Assembly: GCF_006385135.1 (NCBI RefSeq)
Contig: NZ_CP041025.1
Location: forward strand, 1,581,501 to 1,645,500
Reading direction: 5' to 3'
DNA length: 64,000 bases
Source: Paremcibacter congregatus
GTDB taxonomy: Bacteria; Pseudomonadota; Alphaproteobacteria; Sphingomonadales; Emcibacteraceae
This document shows, one piece after another, positions 18,367-27,545 of the stretch. Position 1 is the stretch's first letter; each line of letters starts with the position of its first letter. The position numbers and the translations under genes were made by a program. Under the pieces are notes generated by a model. It did no database searches. It was not told where the DNA came from and saw only the letters and a list, made by a program, of their open reading frames with translations.

Positions 18367-18798
18367 TTATTCTGTCGCGGCTTCAGCGGCAGGCGCATCT
18401 GCTGGTTTTTTGTTTTCAAAGCGGGGAGGACGTCCACCGTCTTTATTCTCAAAGCGGGAAGGGCGTCCTTCGCGGTCTTTGGAACGCAGTACGACTGAAT
18501 CGCCTTCTTCATGCTCTTCAACGCGAATTGTCATGAAACGCACCAGGTCTTCATGAAGACGCTCGTTGCGTTCCAGTTCTGCGACAGCAGAAGCGGGAGC
18601 ATCGATGTTCATCAGGACATAGTGGCCTTTTTTGTATTTCTTGATCCGGTAAGCGAGAGCGCGCAGGCCCCACTGTTCGGTTTTGGTAACTGTGCCGCCA
18701 TTGTCCGTGATGATTTTTGTCAAATCACTGGTAATCGCTTCAACCTGTTGAGGTTGGATATCCTGGCGAGCGATAATAATATGTTCATATAAAGCCAT
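18367..18798 (-). CDS. rpsF: 30S ribosomal protein S6
   Basis: 143 residues. The S6 fold starts with MALYEHIIIARQDI and includes the conserved LAYRIKKYKKGHYVLMNIDA. Beyond residue 100 is a low-complexity basic/acidic tail containing a near-exact internal duplication (GRPSRFENKD followed by GRPPRFENKK). C-terminal extensions of S6 are common and variable. First gene of the operon, driven by the promoter at 18939-18966. Confidence 0.95.
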   Translation of the reverse strand: MALYEHIIIARQDIQPQQVEAITSDLTKIITDNGGTVTKTEQWGLRALAYRIKKYKKGHYVLMNIDAPASAVAELERNERLHEDLVRFMTIRVEEHEEGDSVVLRSKDREGRPSRFENKDGGRPPRFENKKPADAPAAEAATE

Positions 18799-18938
18799 GT
18801 GATGGCTACTCCTTGTATATATAGTTCAATTAACGGTTTTCTGGGGCGGGGTGGCTACGAATATCAAATCGTCACATTACAAGATTAACCGACACAACAA
18901 ACCGAGGCATTCTCGAAAAGAAAGCCCTGAAGCGGCGC

Positions 18939-18966
18939 AATATACAGGAAAGGTCGGGAAGTACAA
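18939..18966 (-). promoter_or_regulatory. sigma70-type promoter of rpsF-rpsR-rplI
   Basis: On the minus strand, -35 TTGTAC (18966-18961), a 16-base spacer, and -10 TATATT (18944-18939). It faces rpsF. Confidence 0.6.
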
Positions 18967-19068
18967 GGGAAAAACAGGCCTTTTCCGGGCTTTTGGGCGA
19001 TTATTTTAACCGGGGGCCTGAAATGCCCGTGTCGCGCCGGTAAAAAAGCACTTTGGCGACGACTTTTC

Positions 19069-19096
19069 TTGACAGAATTCTGCCAGTTGTTATGAC
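19069..19096 (+). promoter_or_regulatory. putative sigma70-type promoter of fabD
   Basis: Consensus -35 TTGACA at 19069-19074, a 16-base spacer and a weaker -10 TATGAC at 19091-19096, about 45 bases before the fabD start. Confidence 0.5.
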
Positions 19097-19143
19097 TTTA
19101 ATCAATATGTATATCACGTAACACCAATAAGGATATGTCACAT

Positions 19144-20091
19144 ATGACACGCGCATTCGTATTTCCGGGACAGGGCAGTCAAATTGTCGGAATGGGGAAA
19201 GAGCTTCACGATAACATGCCCGTTGCGGCGCAGGTTTTTGAAGAAATCAATGATGCCCTCGGGCAGAATCTTTCCGGGATCATGTTCGACGGCCCGCAGG
19301 AAGACCTGACCCTGACCCATAATGCCCAGCCAGCCCTGATGGCGGTCAGCCTGGCGGTGATCAAGGTGCTGGAAAAAGATTTTGAGGTGAAGCTTGAGGA
19401 TGCGGCGGCGTTTGTTGCCGGGCATTCGCTCGGAGAATATTCGGCACTCGCCGCAGCCGGCGCTATCGGGCTTGCCGATACGGCGCGCCTTCTTAAACTG
19501 CGCGGTGAAGCCATGCAGCGGGCGGTGCCGGTGGGCGAGGGCGCCATGGCGGCGTTGCTGGGTCTGAATTTTGACGTTGCGGAAAAAGTGGCTCTGGAAG
19601 CGGCTCAGGGCGAGGTCTGTGCCGCCGCCAATGATAATGCCGACGGCCAGGTGGTGATCAGCGGCCACAAGGCGGCGGTTGAGCGCGCCATCGAAATCGC
19701 CAAGGAAAATGGTGCGAAACGCGGCGTCCTGCTGCCGGTCAGCGCCCCTTTCCATTGTTCCCTGATGCAGCCGGCCGCAGATGAAATGGCGGCGGCGCTT
19801 GCCGAAACAACGATTTTGACGCCGGTGGTGCCGGTGGTGACCAATGTGACCGCCAGCCCGGAAAGTGATCCTGAAAAAATTCGTCAGTTTTTGGTGGAAC
19901 AGGTGACGGGCCGGGTACGCTGGCGGGAATCTGTGTTGAAGATGAATGAACTCGGTGTGGACAGTCTGGTCGAAGCCGGGGCGGGCAAGGTTCTGACCGG
20001 CATGGTGCGGCGCATCTGTCGCGACATGACCGGACAGGCGTTGCAGACGCCGACGGATATCGAAGCCTTCGCCGCCACTCTTAAGGCATAA
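19144..20091 (+). CDS. fabD: malonyl-CoA:ACP transacylase
   Basis: Loads malonate onto acyl carrier protein for fatty-acid synthesis. 315 residues from the second ATG. GQGSQ is at 9-13, the catalytic serine S95 lies in GHSLGEY, and the active-site His is in PVSAPFHCSLM. The first ATG (19135) is only two bases from the AAGG ribosome binding site, while the one at 19144 is at workable spacing and gives the family-typical MTRAFVFPGQGSQ. First gene of fabD-fabG-acpP-fabF. Confidence 0.95.
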   Translation: MTRAFVFPGQGSQIVGMGKELHDNMPVAAQVFEEINDALGQNLSGIMFDGPQEDLTLTHNAQPALMAVSLAVIKVLEKDFEVKLEDAAAFVAGHSLGEYSALAAAGAIGLADTARLLKLRGEAMQRAVPVGEGAMAALLGLNFDVAEKVALEAAQGEVCAAANDNADGQVVISGHKAAVERAIEIAKENGAKRGVLLPVSAPFHCSLMQPAADEMAAALAETTILTPVVPVVTNVTASPESDPEKIRQFLVEQVTGRVRWRESVLKMNELGVDSLVEAGAGKVLTGMVRRICRDMTGQALQTPTDIEAFAATLKA

Positions 20092-20130
20092 TTTTTGCTC
20101 ACGCATACGATATAATTAAGGAATAAAAAC

Positions 20131-20868
20131 ATGTTTAATCTTGACGGTAAATGCGCGCTGGTCACCGGGGCGTCCGGTGGTCTTGGCAAGGAAATCGCCA
20201 TCGCCCTGCATAAAAGCGGTGCGACAGTGGCCCTGTCCGGCACCCGGGTGGAACCTTTGGAAGCCCTGGCGGCGGAACTGGGCGAGCGGGTCCATGTGGT
20301 GCCCGCCAATCTGTCCGATCCTGAGTCTGTGGCGGCTTTGCCCAAGGCGGCGGAAGAGGCTATGGGGAAAGTTGATATCCTGGTCAATAACGCCGGGATC
20401 ACCCGTGATAACATCGCCATGCGTCTGAAAGACGAAGACTGGGATGATGTCATGCAAGTCAACCTCAAGGCGGCTTTTAAATTGTCCCAAGGGTTGATGC
20501 GCGGTATGATGAAGCGCCGCGGCGGCCGGATGATCAACATCACCTCTATTGTTGGGGTGACCGGAAATCCGGGACAGGCTAATTATGCGGCCTCCAAGGC
20601 AGGCATGATCGGCATGACCAAAAGTTTGGCGCAGGAACTGGCGTCCCGCAATATCACGGTGAACTGTATCGCGCCCGGTTTCATCGAAAGCCCGATGACA
20701 GATGTGCTGAGTGATGACCAGAAAGCCGGTCTTTTAACCAATGTGCCAATGGGGCGTTTGGGGGTCGGGGCGGAAATCGCCGCCGGAGTGGTTTATCTTG
20801 CGAGTGACGAAGCGGCATATGTAACTGGCCAGACACTGCATATCAACGGTGGCATGGCGATGATTTAA
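20131..20868 (+). CDS. fabG: 3-oxoacyl-ACP reductase
   Basis: NADPH-dependent SDR that reduces 3-ketoacyl-ACP in each elongation cycle. 245 residues with the TGASGGLG cofactor loop at 12-19, NNAG near 86-89, catalytic S139, Y152 and K156 (YAASK), and the ending GQTLHINGGMAMI typical of FabG. A TAAGGA ribosome binding site precedes the ATG. It lies between fabD and acpP. Confidence 0.95.
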   Translation: MFNLDGKCALVTGASGGLGKEIAIALHKSGATVALSGTRVEPLEALAAELGERVHVVPANLSDPESVAALPKAAEEAMGKVDILVNNAGITRDNIAMRLKDEDWDDVMQVNLKAAFKLSQGLMRGMMKRRGGRMINITSIVGVTGNPGQANYAASKAGMIGMTKSLAQELASRNITVNCIAPGFIESPMTDVLSDDQKAGLLTNVPMGRLGVGAEIAAGVVYLASDEAAYVTGQTLHINGGMAMI

Positions 20869-20880
20869 CGGAAATTCGTA

Positions 20881-20965
20881 AGGGTTCCCAAGGCAGAAAT
20901 GGCGCATTCCGGCGATCTTGCATATTAGTTCTTGGCAGATAAGGATGGAATGTGCTAGGAACCCT
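20881..20965 (+). promoter_or_regulatory. inverted repeat in the fabG-acpP spacer
   Basis: AGGGTTCC (20881-20888) and GGAACCCT (20958-20965) are exact complements separated by 69 bases, in the 297-base spacer upstream of acpP. It could bring together a structured RNA leader or mark the fabG transcript end. No T-run follows the second arm. Function unknown. Confidence 0.3.
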
Positions 20966-21088
20966 CCCGTGATGGAACGAATGATTGATGCTGACGGATC
21001 ATATGCGCAGTCATATGCAGACACTATTAATCCTCGCTTCAATGAGCAAGAATGCATTTTTTTATTTCTTTTGCTTGTAAATGAAAAA

Positions 21089-21118
21089 TTGTGCATTAAA
21101 TAGGTGATCTGTTATTAT
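21089..21118 (+). promoter_or_regulatory. putative promoter of acpP
   Basis: TTGTGC at 21089-21094, an 18-base spacer and TATTAT at 21113-21118, ending 47 bases before the acpP start. Surrounding DNA is AT-rich. acpP needs very high expression, so its own promoter is expected, but the boxes are imperfect. Confidence 0.35.
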
Positions 21119-21165
21119 CGAAACCCGGGCCAAAGATGTGGTTCGCTAGAATAGGGATAAAGAAT

Positions 21166-21399
21166 ATGAGTGACGTAGCTGAACGCGTAAAGAAAATTGT
21201 TGTTGAACATTTGGGCGTTGAAGAAGACAAAGTAACAGATACATCAAGCTTTATTGATGATCTGGGTGCGGACAGTCTTGATACCGTCGAACTCGTGATG
21301 GCGTTTGAAGAAGAATTTGGATGTGAAATCCCTGACGACGCTGCTGAAAAAATCCTTACTGTCAAGGATGCTATCGACTTTATCGGCGCAAACACTTAA
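21166..21399 (+). CDS. acpP: acyl carrier protein
   Basis: 77-residue acidic helical carrier of growing acyl chains. The phosphopantetheine attachment serine is S37 in [13 protein letters not shown] chose the ATG at 21166 ([12 protein letters not shown]); the upstream in-frame ATG at 21136 would add ten unconserved residues. A GGGATAAAG segment serves as ribosome binding site. Between fabG and fabF, as in most proteobacteria. Confidence 0.97.
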   Translation: MSDVAERVKKIVVEHLGVEEDKVTDTSSFIDDLGADSLDTVELVMAFEEEFGCEIPDDAAEKILTVKDAIDFIGANT

Positions 21400-21465
21400 T
21401 AATTCCAAGTGTTGATGTTGGCTGATAAAGCAGGCCCGATATCGCAAAGATGACAAAAAGAATAT

Positions 21466-21520
21466 GACCGCGACGCCCCTTGTCTTTTTTTTGAAAGATA
21501 CAGCGCTCGCGGTCTTGTTA
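21466..21520 (+). terminator. possible terminator after acpP
   Basis: GACCGCGA (21466-21473) and TCGCGGTC (21507-21514) form an exact 8-bp stem around a T-rich loop of 33 bases, followed by TTGTTATTT. The long loop makes it weaker than a classical terminator. Partial termination here would explain how acpP can outproduce fabF. Confidence 0.4.
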
Positions 21521-21582
21521 TTTATGGGCTATTCTGCTTTAACTTATGATACAGTCATTATAAATAAGAAGAAGGTTTATCG

Positions 21583-22848
21583 ATGAGACGAGTGGTTGTT
21601 ACTGGAATGGGGCTTGTTACCCCTCTTGCATCAGGGGTTGAAGAAACTTGGAAACGTCTTATTGCCGGTGAATCCGGCGCAGGACCGATTACACGGTTTG
21701 ATTCGACAGGGCTTTCGGCGCAAGTCGCCTGTGAAGTCCCTCTGGGAGACGGCACTAACGGGACCTTTAATCCCGATGACTGGATGACAGATCGTGAACG
21801 TCGTCGTATTGATGATTTCATTCTGTATGGCATTGCGGCGGCTGAAATGGCGTTGAAAGATGCTGGCTGGAAGCCGGAAAGCGACGAAGATCAATGGCGC
21901 ACCGGAATTCTCACTGGTGCCGGTATTGGCGGCCTGCCAGGCATCCAGAACGAATCCATAAATATGCATGAACGCGGCGTCCGTCGGGTCAGCCCGCACT
22001 TCATTCCCCGTTGTCTGATCAACCTGATTTCCGGCAATGTATCTATTCGGAACGGCCTGAAGGGCCCGAATCATGCGGTTGTTACGGCCTGTGCGACCGG
22101 GACCCATGCGGTTGGCGATGCGGCGCGGATGATTGCGCTTGATGATGCGGATGTCATGGTTGCCGGTGGCGGCGAAGCCGCGATCTGTCAGATCGGTGTG
22201 GCGGGCTTTGCCCAGGCGAAGGCGCTCAGCACCCATTTCAACGATACACCGGAACGCGCGTCTAGGCCTTATGATCGTGACCGGGATGGTTTCGTGATCG
22301 GTGAGGGCGCGGGGATGCTTATTCTCGAAGAATATGAACATGCCAAGAAACGTGGCGCGAAAATCTATGCCGAAGTTGTTGGCTATGGCCTGTCCGGTGA
22401 TGCCTATCACGTAACGGCGCCTGCGCCGGATGGCAGTGGCGGATACCGCGCCATGCAGGCTGCTTTCAAACGGGCCGGTTTTGGTCCGGAAGAAATTGGA
22501 TACGTGAATGCGCACGGAACCTCAACCCCGCTTGGTGACGAAATCGAGTTCAGCGCCGTGAAACGTTTGTTTGGGGATGCGGCGTCACAGGTGGCCATGT
22601 CTTCGACAAAATCCTCTATTGGACATTTGTTGGGTGCAGCGGGCAGTACCGAAGCAATTTTCAGTATTCTGGCCATGAACCGGGGCGAATTGCCACCAAC
22701 ACTCAATCTGGATAACCCGTCAGAGGGCATCAGTGGCATCAATCTGGTGCCTCACGAAGCCCAGCAGAAGACCGGAATTAAAGCCGTGCTGTCCAACAGC
22801 TTTGGCTTTGGTGGCACGAATGCATCCGTGATCTTCAAGGCGGTTTAA
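21583..22848 (+). CDS. fabF: 3-oxoacyl-ACP synthase II
   Basis: Condensing enzyme that extends acyl-ACP with malonyl-ACP. 421 residues. The Cys-His-His triad is C170 (VVTACATGTHAVG), H311 (NAHGTSTPLGD) and H348 (SIGHLLGAAG). The glycine-rich ending SFGFGGTNAS is present. The start ATG follows AGAAGAAGG. mltG begins 7 bases after the stop. Confidence 0.96.
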   Translation: MRRVVVTGMGLVTPLASGVEETWKRLIAGESGAGPITRFDSTGLSAQVACEVPLGDGTNGTFNPDDWMTDRERRRIDDFILYGIAAAEMALKDAGWKPESDEDQWRTGILTGAGIGGLPGIQNESINMHERGVRRVSPHFIPRCLINLISGNVSIRNGLKGPNHAVVTACATGTHAVGDAARMIALDDADVMVAGGGEAAICQIGVAGFAQAKALSTHFNDTPERASRPYDRDRDGFVIGEGAGMLILEEYEHAKKRGAKIYAEVVGYGLSGDAYHVTAPAPDGSGGYRAMQAAFKRAGFGPEEIGYVNAHGTSTPLGDEIEFSAVKRLFGDAASQVAMSSTKSSIGHLLGAAGSTEAIFSILAMNRGELPPTLNLDNPSEGISGINLVPHEAQQKTGIKAVLSNSFGFGGTNASVIFKAV

Positions 22849-22855
22849 GTCCCCG

Positions 22856-23830
22856 ATGAAGGGGATGCGCAAATATATATATCTATTACTAATGGGCAGC
22901 GTCGTCTTTGCGACGCTGTTCCTGTATCTGGGCTATCGTCATTTTCACGGTCCCGGCCCGTTGGCGGAAGACAGGGCATATTATCTTGAACCGGGGCAGG
23001 GGTTGATCCGTACCGCCTGGCAACTGGATCAACAAGGCTATATTGACGGACAAAACATCTTTAAACTCGGGGTGAAGTTCTCGGGATTTGAACGGGGATT
23101 GCAGGCCGGTGAATTTCTGATACCGGCGGGCGCAAGCATGCAGGATATCATGATGATCCTGTCCAGCGGCAAGGTGATCCAGCATCGGCTGACCATTGTT
23201 GAAGGCTGGACCAGTTGGCAAGTGGCCGACTATCTCAATGGCATCGACAATCTTACCGAGCCGATCACCGAATTGCCGCGGGAGGGCACAATCCTGCCGG
23301 AAACCTATCTTTATACGAAGAATACCAGCCGGCATGACATCATTCGGCGGATGCAGATGCGGCAACTTGATCTGCTTGATGATATCTGGGACAAACGGGC
23401 CCCGGATTTGCCGTTTCTGTCTGTGGATGAAGCTCTGACGCTGGCGTCTATTGTCGAGAAAGAAACCGCGATCGAGCAGGAGAGGGCCCATATCGCCGGG
23501 GTATTTGTCAATCGTCTGCGTAAAAACATGCGGCTTCAAACCGACCCAACGGTTATTTATGGTATTGATCGCAAAGGATTTCTTGATCGACCAATTTCCC
23601 GGGCTGATTTAAAGGCCGACAATCCCTATAACACCTACCGGATTAAAGGCTTGCCGCCGACCCCGATTGCGCATCCGGGGCGGGCGTCCATTGAGGCGGT
23701 GTTGCAGCCGCAAAAAACCGAAGACCTATATTTTGTCGCCAACGGCGATGGTGGTCATGCCTTTGCCCGCAGTCTCCGCGAACACTTGCAGAATGTGAGG
23801 AAGTGGCGCAAGATTGAGAAAGACAAATAG
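22856..23830 (+). CDS. mltG: endolytic murein transglycosylase MltG
   Basis: Inner-membrane lytic transglycosylase that cuts nascent glycan strands. 324 residues: one N-terminal transmembrane helix (about 7-27), a LysM-like region, then the YceG catalytic domain with E201 in LASIVEKETA as the catalytic residue and the NRLRKNMRLQTDPTVIYG segment. Following fabF is common, as part of the link between lipid and wall synthesis. The start at 22856 has no clear ribosome binding site; a second ATG at 22865 is possible. Confidence 0.93.
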   Translation: MKGMRKYIYLLLMGSVVFATLFLYLGYRHFHGPGPLAEDRAYYLEPGQGLIRTAWQLDQQGYIDGQNIFKLGVKFSGFERGLQAGEFLIPAGASMQDIMMILSSGKVIQHRLTIVEGWTSWQVADYLNGIDNLTEPITELPREGTILPETYLYTKNTSRHDIIRRMQMRQLDLLDDIWDKRAPDLPFLSVDEALTLASIVEKETAIEQERAHIAGVFVNRLRKNMRLQTDPTVIYGIDRKGFLDRPISRADLKADNPYNTYRIKGLPPTPIAHPGRASIEAVLQPQKTEDLYFVANGDGGHAFARSLREHLQNVRKWRKIEKDK

Positions 23831-23876
23831 CGGGTCACCAGGAGCACCCGCAGGAATAATCCGGAAAGGGGCTGAG

Positions 23877-25160
23877 ATGGAAACTGCCGAGAAAATGACT
23901 GAAAGTCTGTGGGGGCGAACCTGTCAGGAACATCTTTCCCCTGTAGTTCTCAACGGGACGGAACAGGCGGATCTGGTTATCATCGGGGGTGGTTTTTCGG
24001 GGTGTGCCGCAGCACTTGAAGCCGCGCGCCGGGGCGCAAAAGTATGTCTTCTGGAGGCTCATGAAATTGGCCATGGCGGGTCGGGCCGCAATGTGGGGTT
24101 GGTTAATGCCGGCCTGTGGCTGTCGCCCAATGAAATCGAGAAAGCCTTGGGGGCTGAGGTTGGCAATCGACTTTCCACGCAGTTGGCAAAAGCCCCCGCA
24201 CATGTTTTTTCCCTGATTAAGGACCATGCAATTACCTGTGAAGCCGTTCGCAATGGCACCTTGAATTGTGCGCATTCGGCAGCGGGCCTTGCATCCCTTG
24301 AAGACCGTCAGGCACAGTTGTTGAAGCTGGGGACACTGGTGCAGGTGCTTGATGCGGATGAAACCGCCCGCAGAACCGGGTCCAATAGTTTTCACGGGGC
24401 ACTTTTCGATCCGGGGGCAGGAACCATTCAACCCTTATCCTATGTCCGGGGACTGGCGCGGGCAGCGGTAGAAAGTGGCGCGCATATTTTTGAAAACAGC
24501 CCTGTCCACGCCGTGTCTCGTGAAGCGGGTTGCTGGAAAGTGGAGACAGAGACCGGCCAGGTTACCGCCCCGGCGCTACTGCTGGCGACCAATGCCTATC
24601 ACGATGATTTCAATGGCCTTGCCGCCAATGATTATATCACCTGCAACTTTTTTCAGATGGCGACCCGACCGTTGGGTGACAGGTTGCGGGATACTATTCT
24701 GCCGGGGAACGAGGGCTGTTGGGATACGGCGATGGTTATGACGTCCTTTCGCAAGGACCAGGCAGGACGCCTTATCATTGGTGGAGTCGGTGACTTAACA
24801 CATCCGGCATCATCCCTGCATGCTCAATGGGCGGCGCGTAAACTGGCGACCCTGTTTCCGGACCTGAAAAATGAACCCTTGGAAATGCAGTGGCAGGGCA
24901 GGATTGCCATGACCAGTGACCACACACCTAAAATTCTGGAAATCGGACCAAGCGCCTATTCGGTGCATGGCTATTCCGGTAGAGGCATTGGTCCTGGCAC
25001 GATTTTCGGAACGCGTCTGGCGGAAGCCCTGCTCACAGGGGACGCTGCCGGTTTGCCGGTTCCTCCAGTGAAAGCCTATCGGGAACCGTTCTCTGACCTG
25101 AAAGCCGGGTTCTATGAAAGTGGCGCCACGTTGGTCCATATGATCAGCGAACGTGTCTGA
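23877..25160 (+). CDS. FAD-dependent amine/amino-acid oxidoreductase (DadA/PuuB-like)
   Basis: 427-residue flavoprotein of the DAO family. The FAD-binding motif GGGFSG is at 37-42, preceded by ADLVII. The SGRNVGLVNAG segment and the C-terminal GYSGRGIGPGTIFG loop match gamma-glutamylputrescine oxidase and related enzymes. The true substrate is unknown. I chose the ATG at 23877 because GGAAAGGGG precedes it; the longer frame overlaps mltG. It is convergent with the SDR gene (stops two bases apart). Confidence 0.8.
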   Translation: METAEKMTESLWGRTCQEHLSPVVLNGTEQADLVIIGGGFSGCAAALEAARRGAKVCLLEAHEIGHGGSGRNVGLVNAGLWLSPNEIEKALGAEVGNRLSTQLAKAPAHVFSLIKDHAITCEAVRNGTLNCAHSAAGLASLEDRQAQLLKLGTLVQVLDADETARRTGSNSFHGALFDPGAGTIQPLSYVRGLARAAVESGAHIFENSPVHAVSREAGCWKVETETGQVTAPALLLATNAYHDDFNGLAANDYITCNFFQMATRPLGDRLRDTILPGNEGCWDTAMVMTSFRKDQAGRLIIGGVGDLTHPASSLHAQWAARKLATLFPDLKNEPLEMQWQGRIAMTSDHTPKILEIGPSAYSVHGYSGRGIGPGTIFGTRLAEALLTGDAAGLPVPPVKAYREPFSDLKAGFYESGATLVHMISERV

Positions 25161-25162
25161 CA

Positions 25163-25927
25163 TCAGGTCTTGGACGGCATCACCCGGAACAGGCGGTCAA
25201 ACAGCCATTCGGGTAGAAAACGCACTATAAAACCAAAGATCAGGCTAAGTTGCCACGGGAATGTGATGCGCGCCTGATTCTTTTCCAGGCCGCGTCGAAG
25301 AGCTTTAATGGCGGGCTCCGTTTCCATCAAAAACGGCATGGGAAATTTATTGCTCGCTGTCATGCGGCTTTTGACAAATCCGGGACAGACCACATTGATC
25401 TCAACTCCAAAGGGGGCGTAAAGGCCGCGAAGGGCTTCTCCATAGCCTTTAACCGCAACTTTGCTGGCCGAGTAAGCCGGTGCCGTTGGCAGGCCGTGAT
25501 AGCCTGCGAGAGAGGAAATAAGGGCAATTTGGCCGCGTCCGCGTTCTTTCATCAAGGCAAGGGCCGGATGTATGGTGTGGAAAACGCCGTGGAGGTTAAC
25601 TGCGAAGACCTGTTTGGTGTGGGCGCCAAGATCCTGGTCCGGCGAGAAACCGGGACCGATTCCGGCGTTGGCAATAACCAGATCAAGGGGGCATATGCCG
25701 TCGCAGGCCGTGATCCAGGCCGTCATGGCAATCTCGTCGGCGGTGTCAATCAAGGTGCTGTGAACCTCCGCGCCTTTGGCTTCGCAGGCTTTCGTCACAG
25801 CGTCGAGACGATCGGCGTTGCGACCACAGAGAAACAGGGTAATGTCTTCGCCCGCATAGTCTTTTGCCAGATGTTCGCCGAGCCCGCTGCTGCCGCCGGT
25901 GATAAGAATGGATTTTGGATTTTTCAT
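25163..25927 (-). CDS. SDR family oxidoreductase
   Basis: 254-residue short-chain dehydrogenase. The cofactor motif TGGSSGLG is at 10-17 and NAG at 87-89; the catalytic residues include Y152 and K156 (YSASK). The C-terminus is hydrophobic (LIFGFIVRFLPEWLFDRL), which suggests membrane association, as in SDRs acting on lipid substrates. No substrate can be assigned. It diverges from yicC. Confidence 0.8.
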   Translation of the reverse strand: MKNPKSILITGGSSGLGEHLAKDYAGEDITLFLCGRNADRLDAVTKACEAKGAEVHSTLIDTADEIAMTAWITACDGICPLDLVIANAGIGPGFSPDQDLGAHTKQVFAVNLHGVFHTIHPALALMKERGRGQIALISSLAGYHGLPTAPAYSASKVAVKGYGEALRGLYAPFGVEINVVCPGFVKSRMTASNKFPMPFLMETEPAIKALRRGLEKNQARITFPWQLSLIFGFIVRFLPEWLFDRLFRVMPSKT

Positions 25928-26008
25928 GGCGCGCGTTTCCTGCTATAGCATTGCTGTAATATATTGCTGACTATAGTCGGCCTAACTTCAGTTGCAAAGT
26001 CAAAGAAT

Positions 26009-26899
26009 ATGACCTTATCAAGTATGACAGGATTTGCCCGTAGCGCCGGGCAGTGGGAAAATTATCACTGGACGTGGGAAATCAAGAGCGTTAATGGCCG
26101 CAATTTTGATGTGCGCTGTCGTCTGCCGCAGGGCTATGAGGCGGTTGAACAGCAAATCCGCAAGACCATGAAGGATAACGTCGCCCGGGGGTCGATTAAT
26201 ATCAACCTGCAGATCAAGCGCGATGATGACGCGACGGCCTTTACGATTAATCAGAAAATGCTGGACGCCTTGGTCGAGGTCGCGGTCGAGACAAGCATGC
26301 GTAATCATCTGCCGCAACCCAGCCTTGATGCCATTATGGGTGTGCGTGATGTGGTGCAGTATGTTGAAGCGGAAGAAGACCCTGAAACGCTGAAGGATCG
26401 CGATGCGGCGCTGATCGTCTCTTTCCGCGAAAATATGGATGCCTTTCTGGTATCGCGCACCACGGAAGGCGCGGCGATGCAGGACGTGTTGTGCGGGCTC
26501 TTGGAGGAGATCGAGCGGCTGGTTAAAGCCGCAGACGAAATATCCCGGGACTTGCCTGAGGTGATCAAGCAGCGCTATATGGAAAAGGTCAATAAACTGC
26601 TCGACGATTCAGCGACCGGTATTGACCCGGACCGTATCGCTCAGGAAGTGGTGCTTTTGGCGACAAAGGCGGATATCCGTGAAGAACTCGACCGGCTTTA
26701 TGCTCATATCGACGCGGGGCGCAATCATATCAAGACTGATGGACAAATAGGGCGCAAACTGGATTTCCTGACCCAGGAGTTTAACCGGGAAGCCAATACC
26801 TTGTGCAGCAAGGCATCCGACATTCGCCTGACCGAATTGGGACTCAGCCTTAAAACAACCATCGACCAGTTCCGTGAACAGGTCCAGAATATCGAATAG
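26009..26899 (+). CDS. yicC: YicC family endoribonuclease
   Basis: 296 residues with the family start MTLSSMTGFARSAG and the conserved C-terminal segment HIKTDGQIGRKLDFLTQEFN, then REANTLCSKASD. YicC proteins have been described as endoribonucleases involved in small-RNA turnover. The neighbouring gmk (10 bases downstream) is the standard partner. I chose the ATG at 26009; the earlier alternative start lacks support. Confidence 0.9.
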   Translation: MTLSSMTGFARSAGQWENYHWTWEIKSVNGRNFDVRCRLPQGYEAVEQQIRKTMKDNVARGSININLQIKRDDDATAFTINQKMLDALVEVAVETSMRNHLPQPSLDAIMGVRDVVQYVEAEEDPETLKDRDAALIVSFRENMDAFLVSRTTEGAAMQDVLCGLLEEIERLVKAADEISRDLPEVIKQRYMEKVNKLLDDSATGIDPDRIAQEVVLLATKADIREELDRLYAHIDAGRNHIKTDGQIGRKLDFLTQEFNREANTLCSKASDIRLTELGLSLKTTIDQFREQVQNIE

Positions 26900-26909
26900 G
26901 GACGGGTTA

Positions 26910-27545
26910 ATGACCAAAGAGATTAAACGGCGCGGCCTGTTGCTGGTACTGTCATCTCCGTCCGGGGCCGGGAAATCGACCCTGTCGCGGATATTGTTAC
27001 AACAGGATGAGAACATTACGTTGTCGGTGTCCATGACCACACGACCGCCGCGGGCTGGCGAACAGGACGGGGTTGATTATAACTTTGTCACAGTGGAAGA
27101 ATTCGAGACTTTGGTTGCCGAAGACGGATTTCTGGAACACGCCAAGGTATTTGACAATTATTACGGCACCCCGGCCGCCCCGGTAGAGGCGGCGATGGCT
27201 GCGGGGCGTGATGTGTTGTTCGATATTGACTGGCAGGGCACCCAGCAATTGTCTCAGAAGGTCGCCAAGGATCTGGTGCGAGTGTTCATCCTGCCGCCGA
27301 GCAAGGAAACGCTGGAAAGCCGGCTTAAATCCCGGGCTCAGGACAGCGACGAAGTGGTCGCCAAACGCATGTCGAAAGCCAATCAGGAAATCAGTCACTG
27401 GGCGGAATATGACTATATCATTGTCAATGACGATCTGGAGAAGGCTGAACAGGAACTGTTTTCCATTTTGCGCGCCGAACGTTTGAAGCGGGAACGTCAG
27501 ACCGGTCTGGTGCAATTTGTCCACGATATTACCGGTGAGGAGTGA
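26910..27545 (+). CDS. gmk: guanylate kinase
   Basis: Phosphorylates GMP to GDP. 211 residues with the P-loop SSPSGAGKST at 15-24 and the GMP-binding segment TTRPPRAGEQDGVDY. I chose the ATG at 26910, preceded by GACGGG. The last base of its stop codon abuts the first base of the rsmA stop on the other strand: no intergenic DNA separates these convergent genes. Confidence 0.95.
   Translation: MTKEIKRRGLLLVLSSPSGAGKSTLSRILLQQDENITLSVSMTTRPPRAGEQDGVDYNFVTVEEFETLVAEDGFLEHAKVFDNYYGTPAAPVEAAMAAGRDVLFDIDWQGTQQLSQKVAKDLVRVFILPPSKETLESRLKSRAQDSDEVVAKRMSKANQEISHWAEYDYIIVNDDLEKAEQELFSILRAERLKRERQTGLVQFVHDITGEE

Larger units (their letters stand above)
18799..19143. other. divergent promoter region between rpsF and fabD
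   Basis: About 345 bases without a gene. It holds a minus-strand promoter for rpsF (18939-18966) and a plus-strand promoter for fabD (19069-19096). The long 5' UTR of rpsF (about 130 bases) could hold an autoregulatory S6/S18 binding structure, which I cannot confirm by eye. Confidence 0.5.

Noticed and set aside
19138-20106. Long minus-strand open frame (322 codons) opposite fabD
   Set aside because: It mirrors fabD codons, has no family pattern (His/Arg-rich shadow composition), and no ribosome binding site.
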